Assembly (NCBI GenBank): GCA_037951105.1
Contig: JBAMJV010007767.1
Span: forward strand, 25,262-89,261
From: Echinarachnius parma
Lineage: Eukaryota; Echinodermata; Echinoidea; Clypeasteroida; Echinarachniidae
Direction of reading: 5' to 3'
Length of the DNA: 64,000 bases
The first letter of the stretch is position 1, and every line of letters begins with the position of its first letter. The position numbers were made by a program, and so were the translations under genes. Below are positions 1-11,146 of the stretch, in pieces. Below the pieces are notes generated by a model. It did no database searches, had not been told where the DNA came from, and saw nothing but the letters and a program-made list of their open reading frames with translations.

Positions 1-97
1 AATCCGATGATCTCTGGTTCAAATCCCAGAGAAACCCCATTTTATTTGCATACCCGGTCTTATATTATACATGAGTGCCCCCCCCCCCCCCCCCGGG
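1..97 (-). mobile_element. Edge of a poly-G-ended MITE (family A), cut by the window start
   Basis: Read on the minus strand, this begins CCCGGG, runs through a 17-base G run, then CACTCATGTATAAT and a GGGTATG motif. The same order is found at the left end of the complete copy at 21243-21673. Only one terminus is inside the window. The flank (GGCTAAT before CCCGGG) resembles the target duplication of the complete copy, which hints at a target preference. Confidence 0.7.
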
Positions 98-212
98 ATT
101 AGCCTCTTCAGTGTTTTTACACGTTTGTTTTTTTCCAGAGGGACCTACATGTATATCTAGTATTACCCCAGTCATTGGATACACACCCGCAATCAATCCA
201 GCAGTACACTAC

Positions 213-473
213 ATTTGGGGCTTTTCACAAAGATTCTAAGTTGGACTTAAAATTATGGAAAACCACATAAGTTGCTATGTAGAAATGTACAACATTAAGG
301 TGTGTTTACAAGCATTATACTGTAATCTATTATCACAGAGATTTAATATTATTCTTGATGTCAAATTCATTAAAAGTCTCAACTATGTACAATTTTGCTC
401 TTGAATACTTTTTCACTCCAAGGCTGTCCATAACTTAAAGTGCAACTTAAAATCTTTGTGAATCATCCCCCAT
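213..473. mobile_element. Foldback MITE with ~50 bp inverted ends (family B)
   Basis: The left end (GGGGCTTTTCACAAAGATT, then AAGTTGGACTTAAA and TTATGGA) matches the reverse complement of the right end (GGGGGATGATTCACAAAGATT, AAGTTGCACTT, TTATGGA) over about 50 bases. The ~160 bp interior is AT-rich and non-coding. No clear target duplication was found. It is a non-autonomous DNA-transposon-like element of unassigned superfamily. Confidence 0.65.
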
Positions 474-2784
474 GTTCTCTCCCCCTCTCTCTCTCTCCAT
501 TTCAACTCTTCGCGACTACTCAATCATGTTACGCAATGACACAATAAGAAAAGAGAATGGCTTGAATTATTGATATCTTCTTTAAATTGTTTTTTATTTT
601 TTATTACTCCACTAACAATAAATTTGAAAAACCTGAAAGTATATTAAACCCCTGCATGATCCCAAAGTCATCATCATCGTGTTTGTACAAGATTGGCTTA
701 AGGGAAGACGATAATAAGAAAAGATTTACATAACTACCTTATTTTGGTTCTGCCTTTTAGCGCAAAAATACAAATACAAAATAAACTGGAAGACCGGTTA
801 TAAATGGAAGCTTGCTGTGTTAGACATGTACTAAGCCAACTTGCAGAACCATAATTCTTCTGTGAAATACATATATAAACATCTACGAACGGGTAGAGAA
901 ATATCACCATTTCTTGAAAAAGAAATACTATAATTAAAGGTAGAGATATGACATACGTAAATTGTATACTTATTGTTTAGGCACTGTTGGTCGATTCTAC
1001 TTCAATAAGTGAACGAGTAGATGTAAGAGTTGCTTTTGTTTAAAAAAAACAGAAAAAACATGATTTACTAAACATATCACTAAAGTCCAGATGAAGAATG
1101 TAATTTGGGGAATGGTTTAGGAATTTGTTTTACATTGTGCAAATACTAAGAGGGATGATTGCATTCTAATTAACTCCAGAATTTCACATACCATTTCCCA
1201 TCTGTTTAACTTTAATGATAAGACAATAATCACTTCATAACCTAAACCCAGAATTGGTTCTTAATAATAAACAAAATGTAGGCATTAATTTGTATGCCTG
1301 GGTTATATTAAGAATATTTCATTTAGGTCTTTCTTCATTAAAACAATTATTGACTAAAGTGTCAAAAAAATTCAATTTGAAATATTTCACATGTATACAG
1401 AAACATGTATGGTTACTAATGTTATTAAACAAATATAGGAAATATATGGTAAACATTTCAAAATATATAAGATACCCAAACACACACAAAAAGAACAATT
1501 TGAACAAGATACCAAAATGATACCAAAATACACTAAAGATCAACATACCACTATATAATGAACAAAAATGTACACATATTCTTCACATAATACATATATG
1601 AAGACTACCATTGCAAATACCACTTATAAATCCAACATAACATGTTTAGCAAATTTAACAAATAAAGAAATCTCATCTTTTTAAAATATAAATCTTAATA
1701 AAAAAGCAACACATTTTTGTTTTTACTAATTAAACACATTTGAAAATTGATAGGAACTATGTGCTACAAACCAGCTGTAGTTAAAATTGAACTATAAAAC
1801 ACAATATGCTTGAAATGTATGGTTAACTACGGTGTAATTACAAACTATTTTGTTCAAACTTTTCATCTTATGAAGAAAAATGCCAGAATAAAAATATTCT
1901 AAACAGGTGCACGTTCCTAAAACTATTTTAATCATTTTTTAATATGTGAAATAATGCATTTTTAATATCAATTTTTATTACAATTGTGAGACACAGCCTC
2001 ACACATTTGATGCTAGACAAATTAATCTATTACAGTAAACCTTCATTGTCAAAACTACTGACAGTGTATACCTAAACTATTACAAATATTTCTATTAAAC
2101 CCAATTATGATGTACAGACCAATTTTTTTCCAGACATTTCCTGTTAAGAAGAAAATTGCCAAGGCCCAAAAAGATTTCACAGTTCATGTACAATACATAA
2201 AAATGAATAAATTATACCATTATGTACACTTATAATCCCATCAATTCACTCTCTTTAGATTACTGTTATGATAAACACATTTTACATGGACAAAATATAT
2301 ACACATAGGTCAAAAATCATGTCAGTATTATCATACGTTTTCTATCACCAAAGTACAAGAACCATTAAAATTCAGAAGTTTCTCTCTTTTTTTTTTAAAG
2401 ATCCCTATGGCTTTAAACATTATACTGCAGATGTAATTTACACGGGATTTTAAGAATCTACGCAAAAGAAATGCAGCATAATTCATGTAACCAAAACATC
2501 TTTCTTTTATAATTTGACAACTTAAGTTTTTTGTAGGGTGTTAACGGTCGAAGTTTCACGTTACAAAGTCTTTTGCAGCATACTATTACACGGATTACTT
2601 CTCGCTCGAAGCAAAACTTCATATTTAGTAGTGCACGTAATTGGAATGGAAGGGTGGTTGATAATTAATACCAGACAAATATAGTCGTTATTTATACACG
2701 TACATACGCTTGAACCTGTGGTACAAATAACTACACACATATACTCTTTCATATCAAATGCACATGTAAGAAGTAACCAAATAT
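474..2784. other. AT-rich stretch, no gene seen
   Basis: Strongly AT-rich non-coding DNA with a short CT run near 480-500. It lies downstream of RREB1. It may include distal 3' UTR, but no decisive polyadenylation site can be chosen by eye. Confidence 0.4.
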
Positions 2785-2946
2785 GGGCCCCATTGCATAA
2801 AGAGATGCAAAGCGATTGTATGTTACAATTGTACCAGCCAGATGACTTACGCATTTCAACCAATCAGATTTGCGCATTTAGTCATATGATCTGACTTACA
2901 TTTAATTGTAACTTACAATCGATTGTATCTCTGCCTGCAACAGCTC
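2785..2946. mobile_element. Foldback element with ~45 bp inverted ends (family C)
   Basis: The left arm (GGGCCCCATTGCATAAAGAG, GATGCAA, CGATTGTA, GTTACAATT) and the reverse complement of the right arm (GAGCTGTTGCAGGCAGAGAT, CAATCGATTGTAAGTTACAATT) are imperfect inverted repeats around a ~60 bp centre. The size and structure fit a MITE. Superfamily not assigned. Confidence 0.6.
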
Positions 2947-3176
2947 TAAGTAAGCATAAAATTAACTGTTCATGATACATGTTGTGTCAAATATGAAATA
3001 TGGAATATATGTAATTAAGATAGTTCCACGTGAAATAAGAATAAGTATTACAGAATAAACAAATCAAAGTCCCATTAGCATGCTCACTGGTATCACAAAT
3101 CCCTTGTATACAATCAATAACACTATGCAACTATGCAAAAATTGTTAACCATAATTGATGTATAAATGCATATATA

Positions 3177-3356
3177 CAGTGGAGCCTCTTTATAGCAAAA
3201 CTATGTTATCACGAGGTACCTGATATAGCGTGTCTATTTCACAGGCCCAGGTTATATGTATTTTATCATTTTTAAGCCCTGATACAACGAGATATCTGAT
3301 ATATAACAAGGTCAATTCAATGGGCCAGAGGTGCTCGTTATAATGAGGTTTCACTG
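3177..3356. mobile_element. TA-flanked MITE, pogo/Tc1-mariner-like (family D, copy 1)
   Basis: A 180 bp element starts CAGTGGAGCCTCTTTATA and ends TTATAATGAGGTTTCACTG, with TA on both sides. The terminal inverted repeats begin CAGTG, as in pogo-type Tc1/mariner elements, and TA is the target of that superfamily. A second copy lies at 28712-28886. No transposase is encoded. Confidence 0.75.
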
Positions 3357-4023
3357 TAACTCCTAATGAAGAGATTAAGAATAAGCTGCAAATGTATACA
3401 ACATAGGGTCCTCTTCAATAAGAACAAAGTGAAGAAAACAATTATAAAGTTCCCAGTTCAACTTTTCTTTTACATAAGTCATGACAAGGGAACGCAAGTT
3501 AGAGGAACATAAAACAAATTAGAAATATTTCAGAATCTGGAACTTAAAATAATACACAAACATAATCATATATAATTTTTAAAGAGGATTCAAAATTTCA
3601 TTTGAAAGATTTTTGAAATTATATAAAAGTCTACCAATGTATTAATTAGTGTTACTATCTAATGTGTTCCTCATTTTTTGTAATAATTTATTAAAGTAAT
3701 TCTTCTAAAATGTATACATTTTGTATGCTACACTCATTCCAAGTCGCAAAAGATACTCGCGCCGCGGTCGATGATGAATGCATGATATACCAAAATAGAG
3801 AAGTCTTGAGCAGGTAAGTATACAGTATTACTAAACAGTATCACACTATAACTATAGAAGAAGGCACATTCTACCATGGAAAAAAAACAGATGCACATAT
3901 TTATTTTTTCAAAGAGGCTGCATTTATGGAATGCGTGCAAGAAAAGAAAGACACATCGCTGGAAGAGAATGATCATTTTCATACAAACTATTTCAAAAAG
4001 TTTACTGACTTCTATCGTAGGCA
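3357..4023. other. AT-rich stretch, possible distal 3' UTR of RREB1
   Basis: No coding signal. Minus-strand AATAAA hexamers occur (near 3686 and 3900), any of which could serve the RREB1 transcript. The sequence alone does not say which is used. Confidence 0.3.
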
Positions 4024-4495
4024 CAAAGTTTTGAACAAATCTAGAAAGGCATATTGGAGAAAAAAAAGAGTAGGAATGTTATGTGAATGGAAGAGATAGA
4101 AACATGGTCTGAAAAAATAGTTATTGTTCTCATACAAGTCATTTTAGAATTACTTGCTTCAACTATGATATATAGGCACAACCTTTTGAAAAATATGAAA
4201 GATTTATAATTATTATGACAAAAATAGTTGTTCTCATAAGTTTTTTAAAAATTATTTGTTTCAACTATATAGGCACAACATTTTGACAAATCTAAAAGGC
4301 TTTGGTTTATATATTGAATAGGCCTTTAGGAATGAAAAAAGACTGGAAGAGATAGAAATATAGTTGTTCTCATAATTATTTTAGAACTACTCGCTTAAAC
4401 TAAATAGGCACAGCGTTTTGACAAATCTAAAAGGCTTTTGTTTATTGAATAGGCATGTAGGAATGTAAAAAGACTGGAAGAGATAAAGTTATATA
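4024..4495. repeat. Diverged ~140-150 bp tandem repeat in the probable 3' UTR
   Basis: The phrase 'ttttgacaaatctaaaagg' followed by 'ggaagagatagaa' and 'gttgttctcat' recurs in the same order. Units start near 4024, 4176, 4272 and 4408; the second is shortened. The array lies 350-830 bases past the RREB1 stop, so it is probably transcribed. Confidence 0.65.
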
Positions 4496-4848
4496 TGCTT
4501 TCACTTGGTCATGAAACAAAACCAACAAGAAATTATACTGAGCATGTTGATTTGATGAGCTCTGGAAATATAACATTCTAAATGTACAATGGATTTCAAT
4601 AGTGCCATCATATCACTGGAAATACATATCATGGAATCAATGTTAAGAAATAGTTCACAAATATAAATACTCTCTTATACAAAGTGATTGAAATAGACCT
4701 AACTAGTAAAGAATGTTTCAGTACAAAAATTAAGGCAAGAAACTAGTGATTTGGAAGATGAAAGTGAACATCACATTTAACCTATTCCATCATCAAACAT
4801 ATCTAACTGCCATCAGCATTTCATTACTAGACCTCTAGGCTAGAAGTT

Positions 4849-7800
4849 CTAGCCATCAGTCACTCCTAGAAGTCTTGCAGCAGAGTCTGCGGACTCCATT
4901 ATCTGGTCCAGGACAGAAGCATCCTTGATCCCCAGGAGATTTGAGATGATGTCATTCTTTTCCTCACCCTGGCCTCCGGAGAACACGTCAGAAGGGTTTG
5001 CCACGTCCTGCGCCACCAGCGAGTCCTCATCCTCTAGGAAGCTGGCCATGTACAGACCCTGTTGCTGCTGCTGCTGCTGCTGCTGCCGAGGTCCAGAAGG
5101 CTTCTTTCTGCCGCTCCAAGCCCCAGACGACCGACTGTTGTCCTCCTGGGAAGTGCCAGTTGGTGACTCTGGGTTCAGGATGGGGATGTCAGAATCATAT
5201 TCCGACATCTCTTCTTCGCGGCCGTATCCGTTCTGCAGCTTGATGTCAGAGTTTAGCCAGTTCTCAACTGCCATCAGTTTGTCGCTGTTGGTCTGGAGGT
5301 CCAGTACTGCACCAGACATCAGCGCTTCATCCAGCTTGGGAGACTTGGTCTTCTTCACAGCCTGGATGCCAGCTGGACGTTTCCTGCTCTTCTCCTGGAC
5401 AACCGGTGTTGGGTTTCTGCTGGTGACCCTGGACTCACCAAGGGCACTTACACTGTCCCCAATGTTGATGGATGAACTGGACATGTTCTCAAGCTCAGGG
5501 TCACTCTTCATATCTCCATTCACCAATCCATTTGTGATGCTCCCTGCTCCCTCCTCCTTGACAACATCCTCCTTCAACTTGTTGTGCAACTTCATCATGT
5601 GCCGATGGCAATTGAACTTGGTTGTGAACGTTGCCTTGCAGTCTGTGCAGTGGAAAGGGTGCTCTACCTCATGGATCTTCTCATGCTTTTCCAGGGTGGC
5701 AGCAGTCTTGAAACGCTTGCAGCACTGGGTGCACTCAAACCTGGCTCGGTCCTTCTTTCGACTCGACTGCGGCTTTGAGGCTGAAGGAAGCATGGGACCT
5801 ACGGTATAAGATGGAACTGTCAATGATACAGCAGAAGACGATCCTGTTCTGGCATCCCTTTCGCCATCTGATTCCATAAGACTATTTCCCAGATCTTCCT
5901 CATCATCAGCTTCTACTTTCACTTGGAATTTAGCATCTGCTTGTTCACCTCGTACTAGATTTGTAGCCATGACCAGGTCAGAGCTACCATCTTCATTCTT
6001 AATCGCAGGGCCATAACTCTCCAGGACTGGTACTGCACTTTCTGCAACCTTGGACAAGATTGGAGTCCCTGCCATACACGAGGTTGTAACATCACCATTT
6101 CTCATGAAAAGCTTCACTTTCAATGGTTTTGATATTTTTGGCTGCTTTGACGTAGAGGTAGACAAATCAGTTGGAATGTCATCAGTAGCAAGGGCACCAT
6201 CTGTACTGCTCCCTTCACTTGGTTTCTTAGTCAAGCAAAGAGGCCTTTCTTCAGCAAGCTTTGCCTCGAGCTGTTGGTTTGCGATAGCAACCGAAGCACT
6301 TGCTACTTTCTTGGCTTCAGGGTAGATGTCAATGAATTTGATCTGGGGATGGTCTTGTTCGTAGTGAAGCTGGAGCTGCGTGCGTGTGGTGCATTTGAAC
6401 CCCTTGCACTCTGGACACATGAAGGGTTGGTCTTGTCCTCCTGGTACACTGCCTCCCAGACTACCTGGTCTGGCACCACCGTGTCTCCGAACAATGTGTC
6501 TCTCACAGTTGGACTTGGTAGAGAAGTTTGCACCGCACTGAGGGCACTGGTAGGGCTTGAGTCCAGTGTGAGTGAGGATGTGGCGACGCAGTGAGCTGAT
6601 CCAAGGGAAGCGTCGTCCACAGTACGGACAGCACTGCTTGCTCTCAAGTTTGGTTCCTCTCGTCTCCTTCTTGTCCTCACCATCCTGTGCCATATCTCCC
6701 TGCATTTGTTCATCAAACTTTCCATCTTCCACTATCTGAAGTTCACCTTCATGTTCGTCATCAGGTTCGTACGGATCCACTCCAGCTGGATCATATGGAT
6801 CCACTCCCTCTGGATCATACTGATCTCCGTCCATCATAGATGCACTGACATCAGTGGAATTATGCATGTTTTCATGTTCCTTTCTCTCAAATCCATACAT
6901 GTCGCTGTCATCATCATCTCTCATTTCTAGTGGATTGTTGAGGACATCTGTGTGAATCTTCTGGTTGTCCTCACCCATCATGTCATTAACGTCTTGCTGA
7001 AAGATGTTGGTGGCTTGAGGAATAGGAGACCTGGATTCTGGTGGTGAAAGGAACAGCTTGAAGTGATTTGAATCTGCAGCGGCCAGCATCTTGCTGACAC
7101 TGGCAAGCTCCCCGCTCGAGTCGGACCCCATGCTGTTATGCGGAGATGGCCCGACTTTTCCTTGTTCAAATTTGATTTGTTCAACTTTCACCTGCTCAGC
7201 AGCTCCAACTGGTGTATTTGGGGAAATCAAAGGAATGGCTGTGGCTGTGGCTGTCTTGGATGGTCTTGAAGCGTAGCGGAGGGCCGAAGCCGACTTTGAC
7301 ATGAGCTTAAACTGCATTGGTGTGGCACTCCTTGCAATGTAGGACTGCTGGCCATGCAGCTGGTATGGGTCGGTGTGGCGACGTAGGACATGAGCCTCCA
7401 ATGTTGCTTGCATGGTGAATGCTGCTGCACATTGATTACAGCGGAAAGGCCTCTCGGCCTTGTGGGATCTGATGTGCGCCTTCAGCAAGCTCCCTCGGCT
7501 AAATGTTGTCGTGCAGTGAGGACAAACTAGTGCATCGATTGTCTGGCTGTAAAATTTATGGTATGCCTCTTTGAAACGGTACTTGCCAATGGCGCTAGAA
7601 TTTCTCACAGTAAACTTTTCACCAAGACTGGACTTTGGCAATGATAGGTCAAGAGGTGAATCTTCCGTGAATATTGAGGTTTTTTGTCGCCTCTTAGTTT
7701 TAGAGGACTTCTCATTCTTGGTGGTGGGTTTCACGCTGAAGTCAAGTGGCTCTACCTGAACACCCTCCTGATTGAAGACCGGCGTTTCACTCCTCGGCTC

Positions 7801-10083
7801 CTCTTTGATGTACGTTGGTACTCTGATGATCGGGGCATTCTTTTCATCGCTGTGCTGGAAGACGGTGATGCAAGATTCAACATCGTCGGCCTTCACCTCT
7901 TCATGTCGTCTCACGATGTGGCGTGCGCAGTTACTGAGGCTGCTGAATCCCACTTGGCACTTTGTGCATGTGAAGGGCTTCTGGGGCGTCTTCTCATGAA
8001 CACGCAGATGGTTCTGAAGATCTCTGAAGAATTTGAAATCCCGGTCGCAGATCTTGCAGACTGTGCAAGGTGAACTGTACTTGTTCTCGTCGTCATGCTT
8101 CGGTGAAGGGTTGTGAAGGATCACCTCCTCGGCTTCCTCTTTGGAGTTCTTGTTGTGGCGCTTGCGAACGTGGCGCTCGCAGTTGGCCTTTGTTGTAAAT
8201 GCAAAGTCACACACTTTGCAGGAGTACGGCCGCTCCCCGCTGTGCGTCCTCATATGTCGGACTAGGGTGCTCTTGTCTGCACTAGCATAGTCACACAGCA
8301 TGCACTTGTACGGCATCAGGCCCATGTGGCTCCTCAGGTGAACCTTCAAGGTGCTTGTGAAGGGGAAGATTTTCTTGCAGTATTTGCAGACATGCTCACC
8401 TCTCTTCTTGTTGGAGGATGAGGACAGATCACATGGTTCTTCCTCGATGTCCTCCAAAGCTCCGCTGACATCTCCATCAGCAACAGCAGTCTCCTTAGAA
8501 TCATCCTTCGTAGTAGCATTCATGGCCGTTTTACTCTGACAGGCAAACTCGTTTGGTGTATGCATCTCCATGGCAACATCACCGGATTTAGGTTCAAGTC
8601 CGCTCTCCTTACTAGACACTTGTAAGTCTGTTGCACTGCACTCTGGTTTGACAAGAGCAGAATCACTTCCAGCTGTTGTCCCTTTCACAGGAGAGTGCTT
8701 CATGGGCATAGACTTTGTGTGAACTACATGTGGCTTGCCACCAAGAGGGTTGGAGAAGTGATTCATGGCCAGGAGGGGTGAGGCTTCAAGGTGCTGCTGG
8801 AGAAGGGACGTCTTGGCCTTCTCTGGGGATGTCAGGGATGGCTTGCTCAGGATGCTGTTCAAGATGGATCCACCAGGGACATCCTCTGTAGCCTCTACCA
8901 CACTGCTGGCCTTCTTCTGAGGGGGACTCTTCTGAGGGGACTGGGGTGGAGTAACTGGCTTCAGGTTCAGCGCTGCCAGGAACACATCACGAGCGACTGT
9001 AGACTCCGTCGTGACCAATGAAACAACCCCACTGCAATTGTCAAAGTCAGTTTCTTCTGTGACAGAATGGGATTTCTTTTTATGCAAATGTAAGGCACTT
9101 AAACATGGGAATGCATAGTCACACTCGTCACAGATTAAGGTGTTGTCAGTTTTTGTCAAACGTGATGAATTCTTTTCGCACCACACCTGAGCAATCAGTG
9201 GAAATTTGGGGGAAGAAAACTCTGTGAAACCCAGTTCGGTCATACTGGACACTCCTTTTTCCATGGGCAGGATGCAGTTTCCTTGTTTGGGCGTTGGCGA
9301 TTTGTTCCTCCTATGCGCCATGTGAACATGCATGCGAAGACCCTTCTGGTTGCGGAATGTTGCGTTGCAGATCATACATTCGAGTACTTTGTTTGGGTGC
9401 TGCTCTATGTGTGTCTGGAGTCCGTACCGACACAGGAATGTCTTGCCACAAATGGGACATGACAGCTCCTCCTCATTCGTGCCCTCTCCTCCTTCCATGC
9501 TGCTCTCAACTTTCACCCTGCCAACACCAGCCGACAGATCCATCGCTTCCTCCATTATGCCCTCTCCAACAGCGGCAAATCCAAAAATATCACCTCCATG
9601 CGACTTCTTGACACCATGAAACTTGTTCTCACCAAACGGTTTCTTCTCACTTCCATGTGCGTGCTTCTTCTTCGGTGACGGCGAAGCTCCCTCCTGGTCC
9701 ATGTCTCCGTTTTCGAGGACCCTGCGCGAGGGGACTCGTTTGCGTGGCTTGGCGTAGTCGTGCTTTACCACGTAGTCTGGTGGAGGCAGCTCGCCGCCCT
9801 TTTCGTGGGTGCGCAGGTGGCGGTGCATGTTGCCGTTGGTGGTGAAGGACATGTTGCAGAGGGGGCAGGTGAAGGGGCGCTCTCCGGAGTGGATGAGCAT
9901 GTGTCGGTCCAGGGAGCTGGTGGAGCTGAGCTTCTTGTTGCAGATGGTGCAGGAGTGGGAGCTGGCCGTGTTGTGGCTGCGCACGTGCAGCGTCAGCTCG
10001 TGCGCATTCTTGAAGTCAATGTTGCACAGCGAGCAGGTCAGGGACTCGGGACACTCGAAGGGACGACGTCGCTTCATGGAATT
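4849..10083 (-). CDS. RREB1: RREB1 terminal coding exon (18 C2H2 zinc fingers)
   Basis: Encodes 1744 residues plus a TAG stop. RREB1 is a nuclear C2H2 factor that binds ras-responsive elements, acts downstream of MAPK signalling and recruits CtBP-type co-repressors. Counting from the in-frame ATG inside the splice acceptor, CX2C...HX3-5H fingers lie at about 19-39, 47-67, 75-95, 211-231, 238-259, 320-341, 568-588, 596-616, 624-645, 678-698, 708-729, 856-876, 884-905, 1154-1174, 1182-1203, 1225-1247, 1453-1473 and 1481-1502. Family signatures outside the fingers include ELGFTEF...KFP (285-297) and SSGELASVSKMLAAADSNHF (991-1010), both close to human RREB1. PxDLS-like motifs occur at 552 (PCDLS), 781 (PLDFS), 812 (PLDLS) and 1306 (PTDLS). 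Several VKVE/IKEE sites resemble SUMO sites. A YDPEGVDPYDPAGVDPYEP repeat sits near 1091 and nine glutamines at 1669-1677. The acceptor is a pyrimidine tract ending ATGCAG before AATTCC, phase 0. The apparent first ATG is therefore intronic. Confidence 0.95.
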   Translation of the reverse strand, partial: NSMKRRRPFECPESLTCSLCNIDFKNAHELTLHVRSHNTASSHSCTICNKKLSSTSSLDRHMLIHSGERPFTCPLCNMSFTTNGNMHRHLRTHEKGGELPPPDYVVKHDYAKPRKRVPSRRVLENGDMDQEGASPSPKKKHAHGSEKKPFGENKFHGVKKSHGGDIFGFAAVGEGIMEEAMDLSAGVGRVKVESSMEGGEGTNEEELSCPICGKTFLCRYGLQTHIEQHPNKVLECMICNATFRNQKGLRMHVHMAHRRNKSPTPKQGNCILPMEKGVSSMTELGFTEFSSPKFPLIAQVWCEKNSSRLTKTDNTLICDECDYAFPCLSALHLHKKKSHSVTEETDFDNCSGVVSLVTTESTVARDVFLAALNLKPVTPPQSPQKSPPQKKASSVVEATEDVPGGSILNSILSKPSLTSPEKAKTSLLQQHLEASPLLAMNHFSNPLGGKPHVVHTKSMPMKHSPVKGTTAGSDSALVKPECSATDLQVSSKESGLEPKSGDVAMEMHTPNEFACQSKTAMNATTKDDSKETAVADGDVSGALEDIEEEPCDLSSSSNKKRGEHVCKYCKKIFPFTSTLKVHLRSHMGLMPYKCMLCDYASADKSTLVRHMRTHSGERPYSCKVCDFAFTTKANCERHVRKRHNKNSKEEAEEVILHNPSPKHDDENKYSSPCTVCKICDRDFKFFRDLQNHLRVHEKTPQKPFTCTKCQVGFSSLSNCARHIVRRHEEVKADDVESCITVFQHSDEKNAPIIRVPTYIKEEPRSETPVFNQEGVQVEPLDFSVKPTTKNEKSSKTKRRQKTSIFTEDSPLDLSLPKSSLGEKFTVRNSSAIGKYRFKEAYHKFYSQTIDALVCPHCTTTFSRGSLLKAHIRSHKAERPFRCNQCAAAFTMQATLEAHVLRRHTDPYQLHGQQSYIARSATPMQFKLMSKSASALRYASRPSKTATATAIPLISPNTPVGAAEQVKVEQIKFEQGKVGPSPHNSMGSDSSGELASVSKMLAAADSNHFKLFLSPPESRSPIPQATNIFQQDVNDMMGEDNQKIHTDVLNNPLEMRDDDDSDMYGFERKEHENMHNSTDVSASMMDGDQYDPEGVDPYDPAGVDPYEPDDEHEGELQIVEDGKFDEQMQGDMAQDGEDKKETRGTKLESKQCCPYCGRRFPWISSLRRHILTHTGLKPYQCPQCGANFSTKSNCERHIVRRHGGARPGSLGGSVPGGQDQPFMCPECKGFKCTTRTQLQLHYEQDHPQIKFIDIYPEAKKVASASVAIANQQLEAKLAEERPLCLTKKPSEGSSTDGALATDDIPTDLSTSTSKQPKISKPLKVKLFMRNGDVTTSCMAGTPILSKVAESAVPVLESYGPAIKNEDGSSDLVMATNLVRGEQADAKFQVKVEADDEEDLGNSLMESDGERDARTGSSSAVSLTVPSYTVGPMLPSASKPQSSRKKDRARFECTQCCKRFKTAATLEKHEKIHEVEHPFHCTDCKATFTTKFNCHRHMMKLHNKLKEDVVKEEGAGSITNGLVNGDMKSDPELENMSSSSINIGDSVSALGESRVTSRNPTPVVQEKSRKRPAGIQAVKKTKSPKLDEALMSGAVLDLQTNSDKLMAVENWLNSDIKLQNGYGREEEMSEYDSDIPILNPESPTGTSQEDNSRSSGAWSGRKKPSGPRQQQQQQQQQGLYMASFLEDEDSLVAQDVANPSDVFSGGQGEEKNDIISNLLGIKDASVLDQIMESADSAARLLGVTDG
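5059..5085 (-). repeat. CAG/CAA repeat coding for nine glutamines in RREB1
   Basis: An uninterrupted run of CTG triplets with one TTG on the plus strand translates to nine Gln residues about 70 residues before the RREB1 C terminus. This is a likely site of length polymorphism. Confidence 0.9.
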
Positions 10084-10768
10084 CTGCATAAATGAAAGAA
10101 AAAAAAGAAAGATACGATTGGTTAATGCTTAAGAATGAAATACTGTTCTAGAATGCATACATGTTTCAAGACTCTTTTAACAGGCCAATATTGTTTTTAC
10201 ATTTTACAACTATGAAGAATTAGAGTCAAAGGGAAATTAAAAGGTGCATTTGTGTGATATATGTGATTTTAATTCAATAAACTGGAACAAATGATAGAGA
10301 AATTGTCTTCAAACTATCAGTTCCTGCTATCCAATTGGTAATAAGACTTTTTAATATAACTTTGGATATGGAATATGACAGGCTTCATGATCGACGACAT
10401 GCATTATACAAATGTCATAATTTACAGCATTACAACAAATTCAGCAAAGAAATCATGCTTTAATTTTGCAAATGAAAGGCAACCAATTCTAACCAAAATC
10501 ATTCATTCTTCCAATGAATTTGTGGTATATTGCTGTAAACTCTTTAATACCCCTACTCCACAAGAAAAGTTTAAATATAATCTCTCCGAAGCAATCAATC
10601 ACAAGGACCAGATGAATCCAGAGGATGAAACTGAATCACAAAGGATTAACGCACCATAACCACTCTTGATCATGTGCCAACTCATAACATGATAACAACC
10701 ACATATCGTTGATTGAGGAAGAGAAGGGCGCTAAGTCACTTTGTGTACTTTGGAGATAATCATGTTAA
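10084..10768. other. Start of the 23 kb RREB1 intron (10084-33176), no other feature
   Basis: Minus-strand acceptor tract (TTTTTTCTTTCATTTATGCAG) at the exon edge, then AT-rich sequence. No repeat or gene recognised. Confidence 0.5.
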
Positions 10769-11146
10769 AGGGACTGAGTAACATTGTCCAAATCCTCAAA
10801 ATCCCATTGAAATTCTAGCGGTTCCCTCATACCTTGTTGTATTCTTATTAACAAAAAAAGCATGGGACAGGTTTCGGTTTTTCAAATTTCCCTTTCGTTG
10901 AAAAGATATTTACGATTGAAGTGTTCAGATGTCAAATTATCCAATGGATCGTCAGAACCGTGTACAAAGTGAGTGCAACGAGTTAGTGAATGTCACTTTG
11001 CATTTTTGCTCATTACTCGGCCGTATAAAGTCCATTTAACTTGAAATTTTCACACAACACCCAGTGGACATATCAGATAACAACAATATACATTTTATCA
11101 ACCACTCATCGCTTTTTGCACATGTCAACAAAGTTACTAGATCCCT
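10769..11146. mobile_element. TTAA-flanked foldback MITE (family E, copy 1)
   Basis: TTAA precedes AGGGACTGAGTAACATTGTC on the left. The right end is GTCAACAAAGTTACTAGATC, then CCT, followed by TTAA. The 378 bp element has imperfect ~25 bp inverted ends. A TTAA target is typical of piggyBac and Kolobok elements. Copy 2 is at 15136-15437. Confidence 0.75.

Noticed and set aside
15-36. T-arm-like GGTTCAAATCC suggesting a tRNA at the window start
   Set aside because: The segment sits inside a copy of the poly-G-ended MITE family; stem lengths do not fit a tRNA and no box A is present.
4925-10132. Plus-strand ORFs of 60-294 residues across the zinc-finger exon, and short alternative-frame minus ORFs
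   Set aside because: Shadows of the RREB1 coding frame, kept open by its composition.
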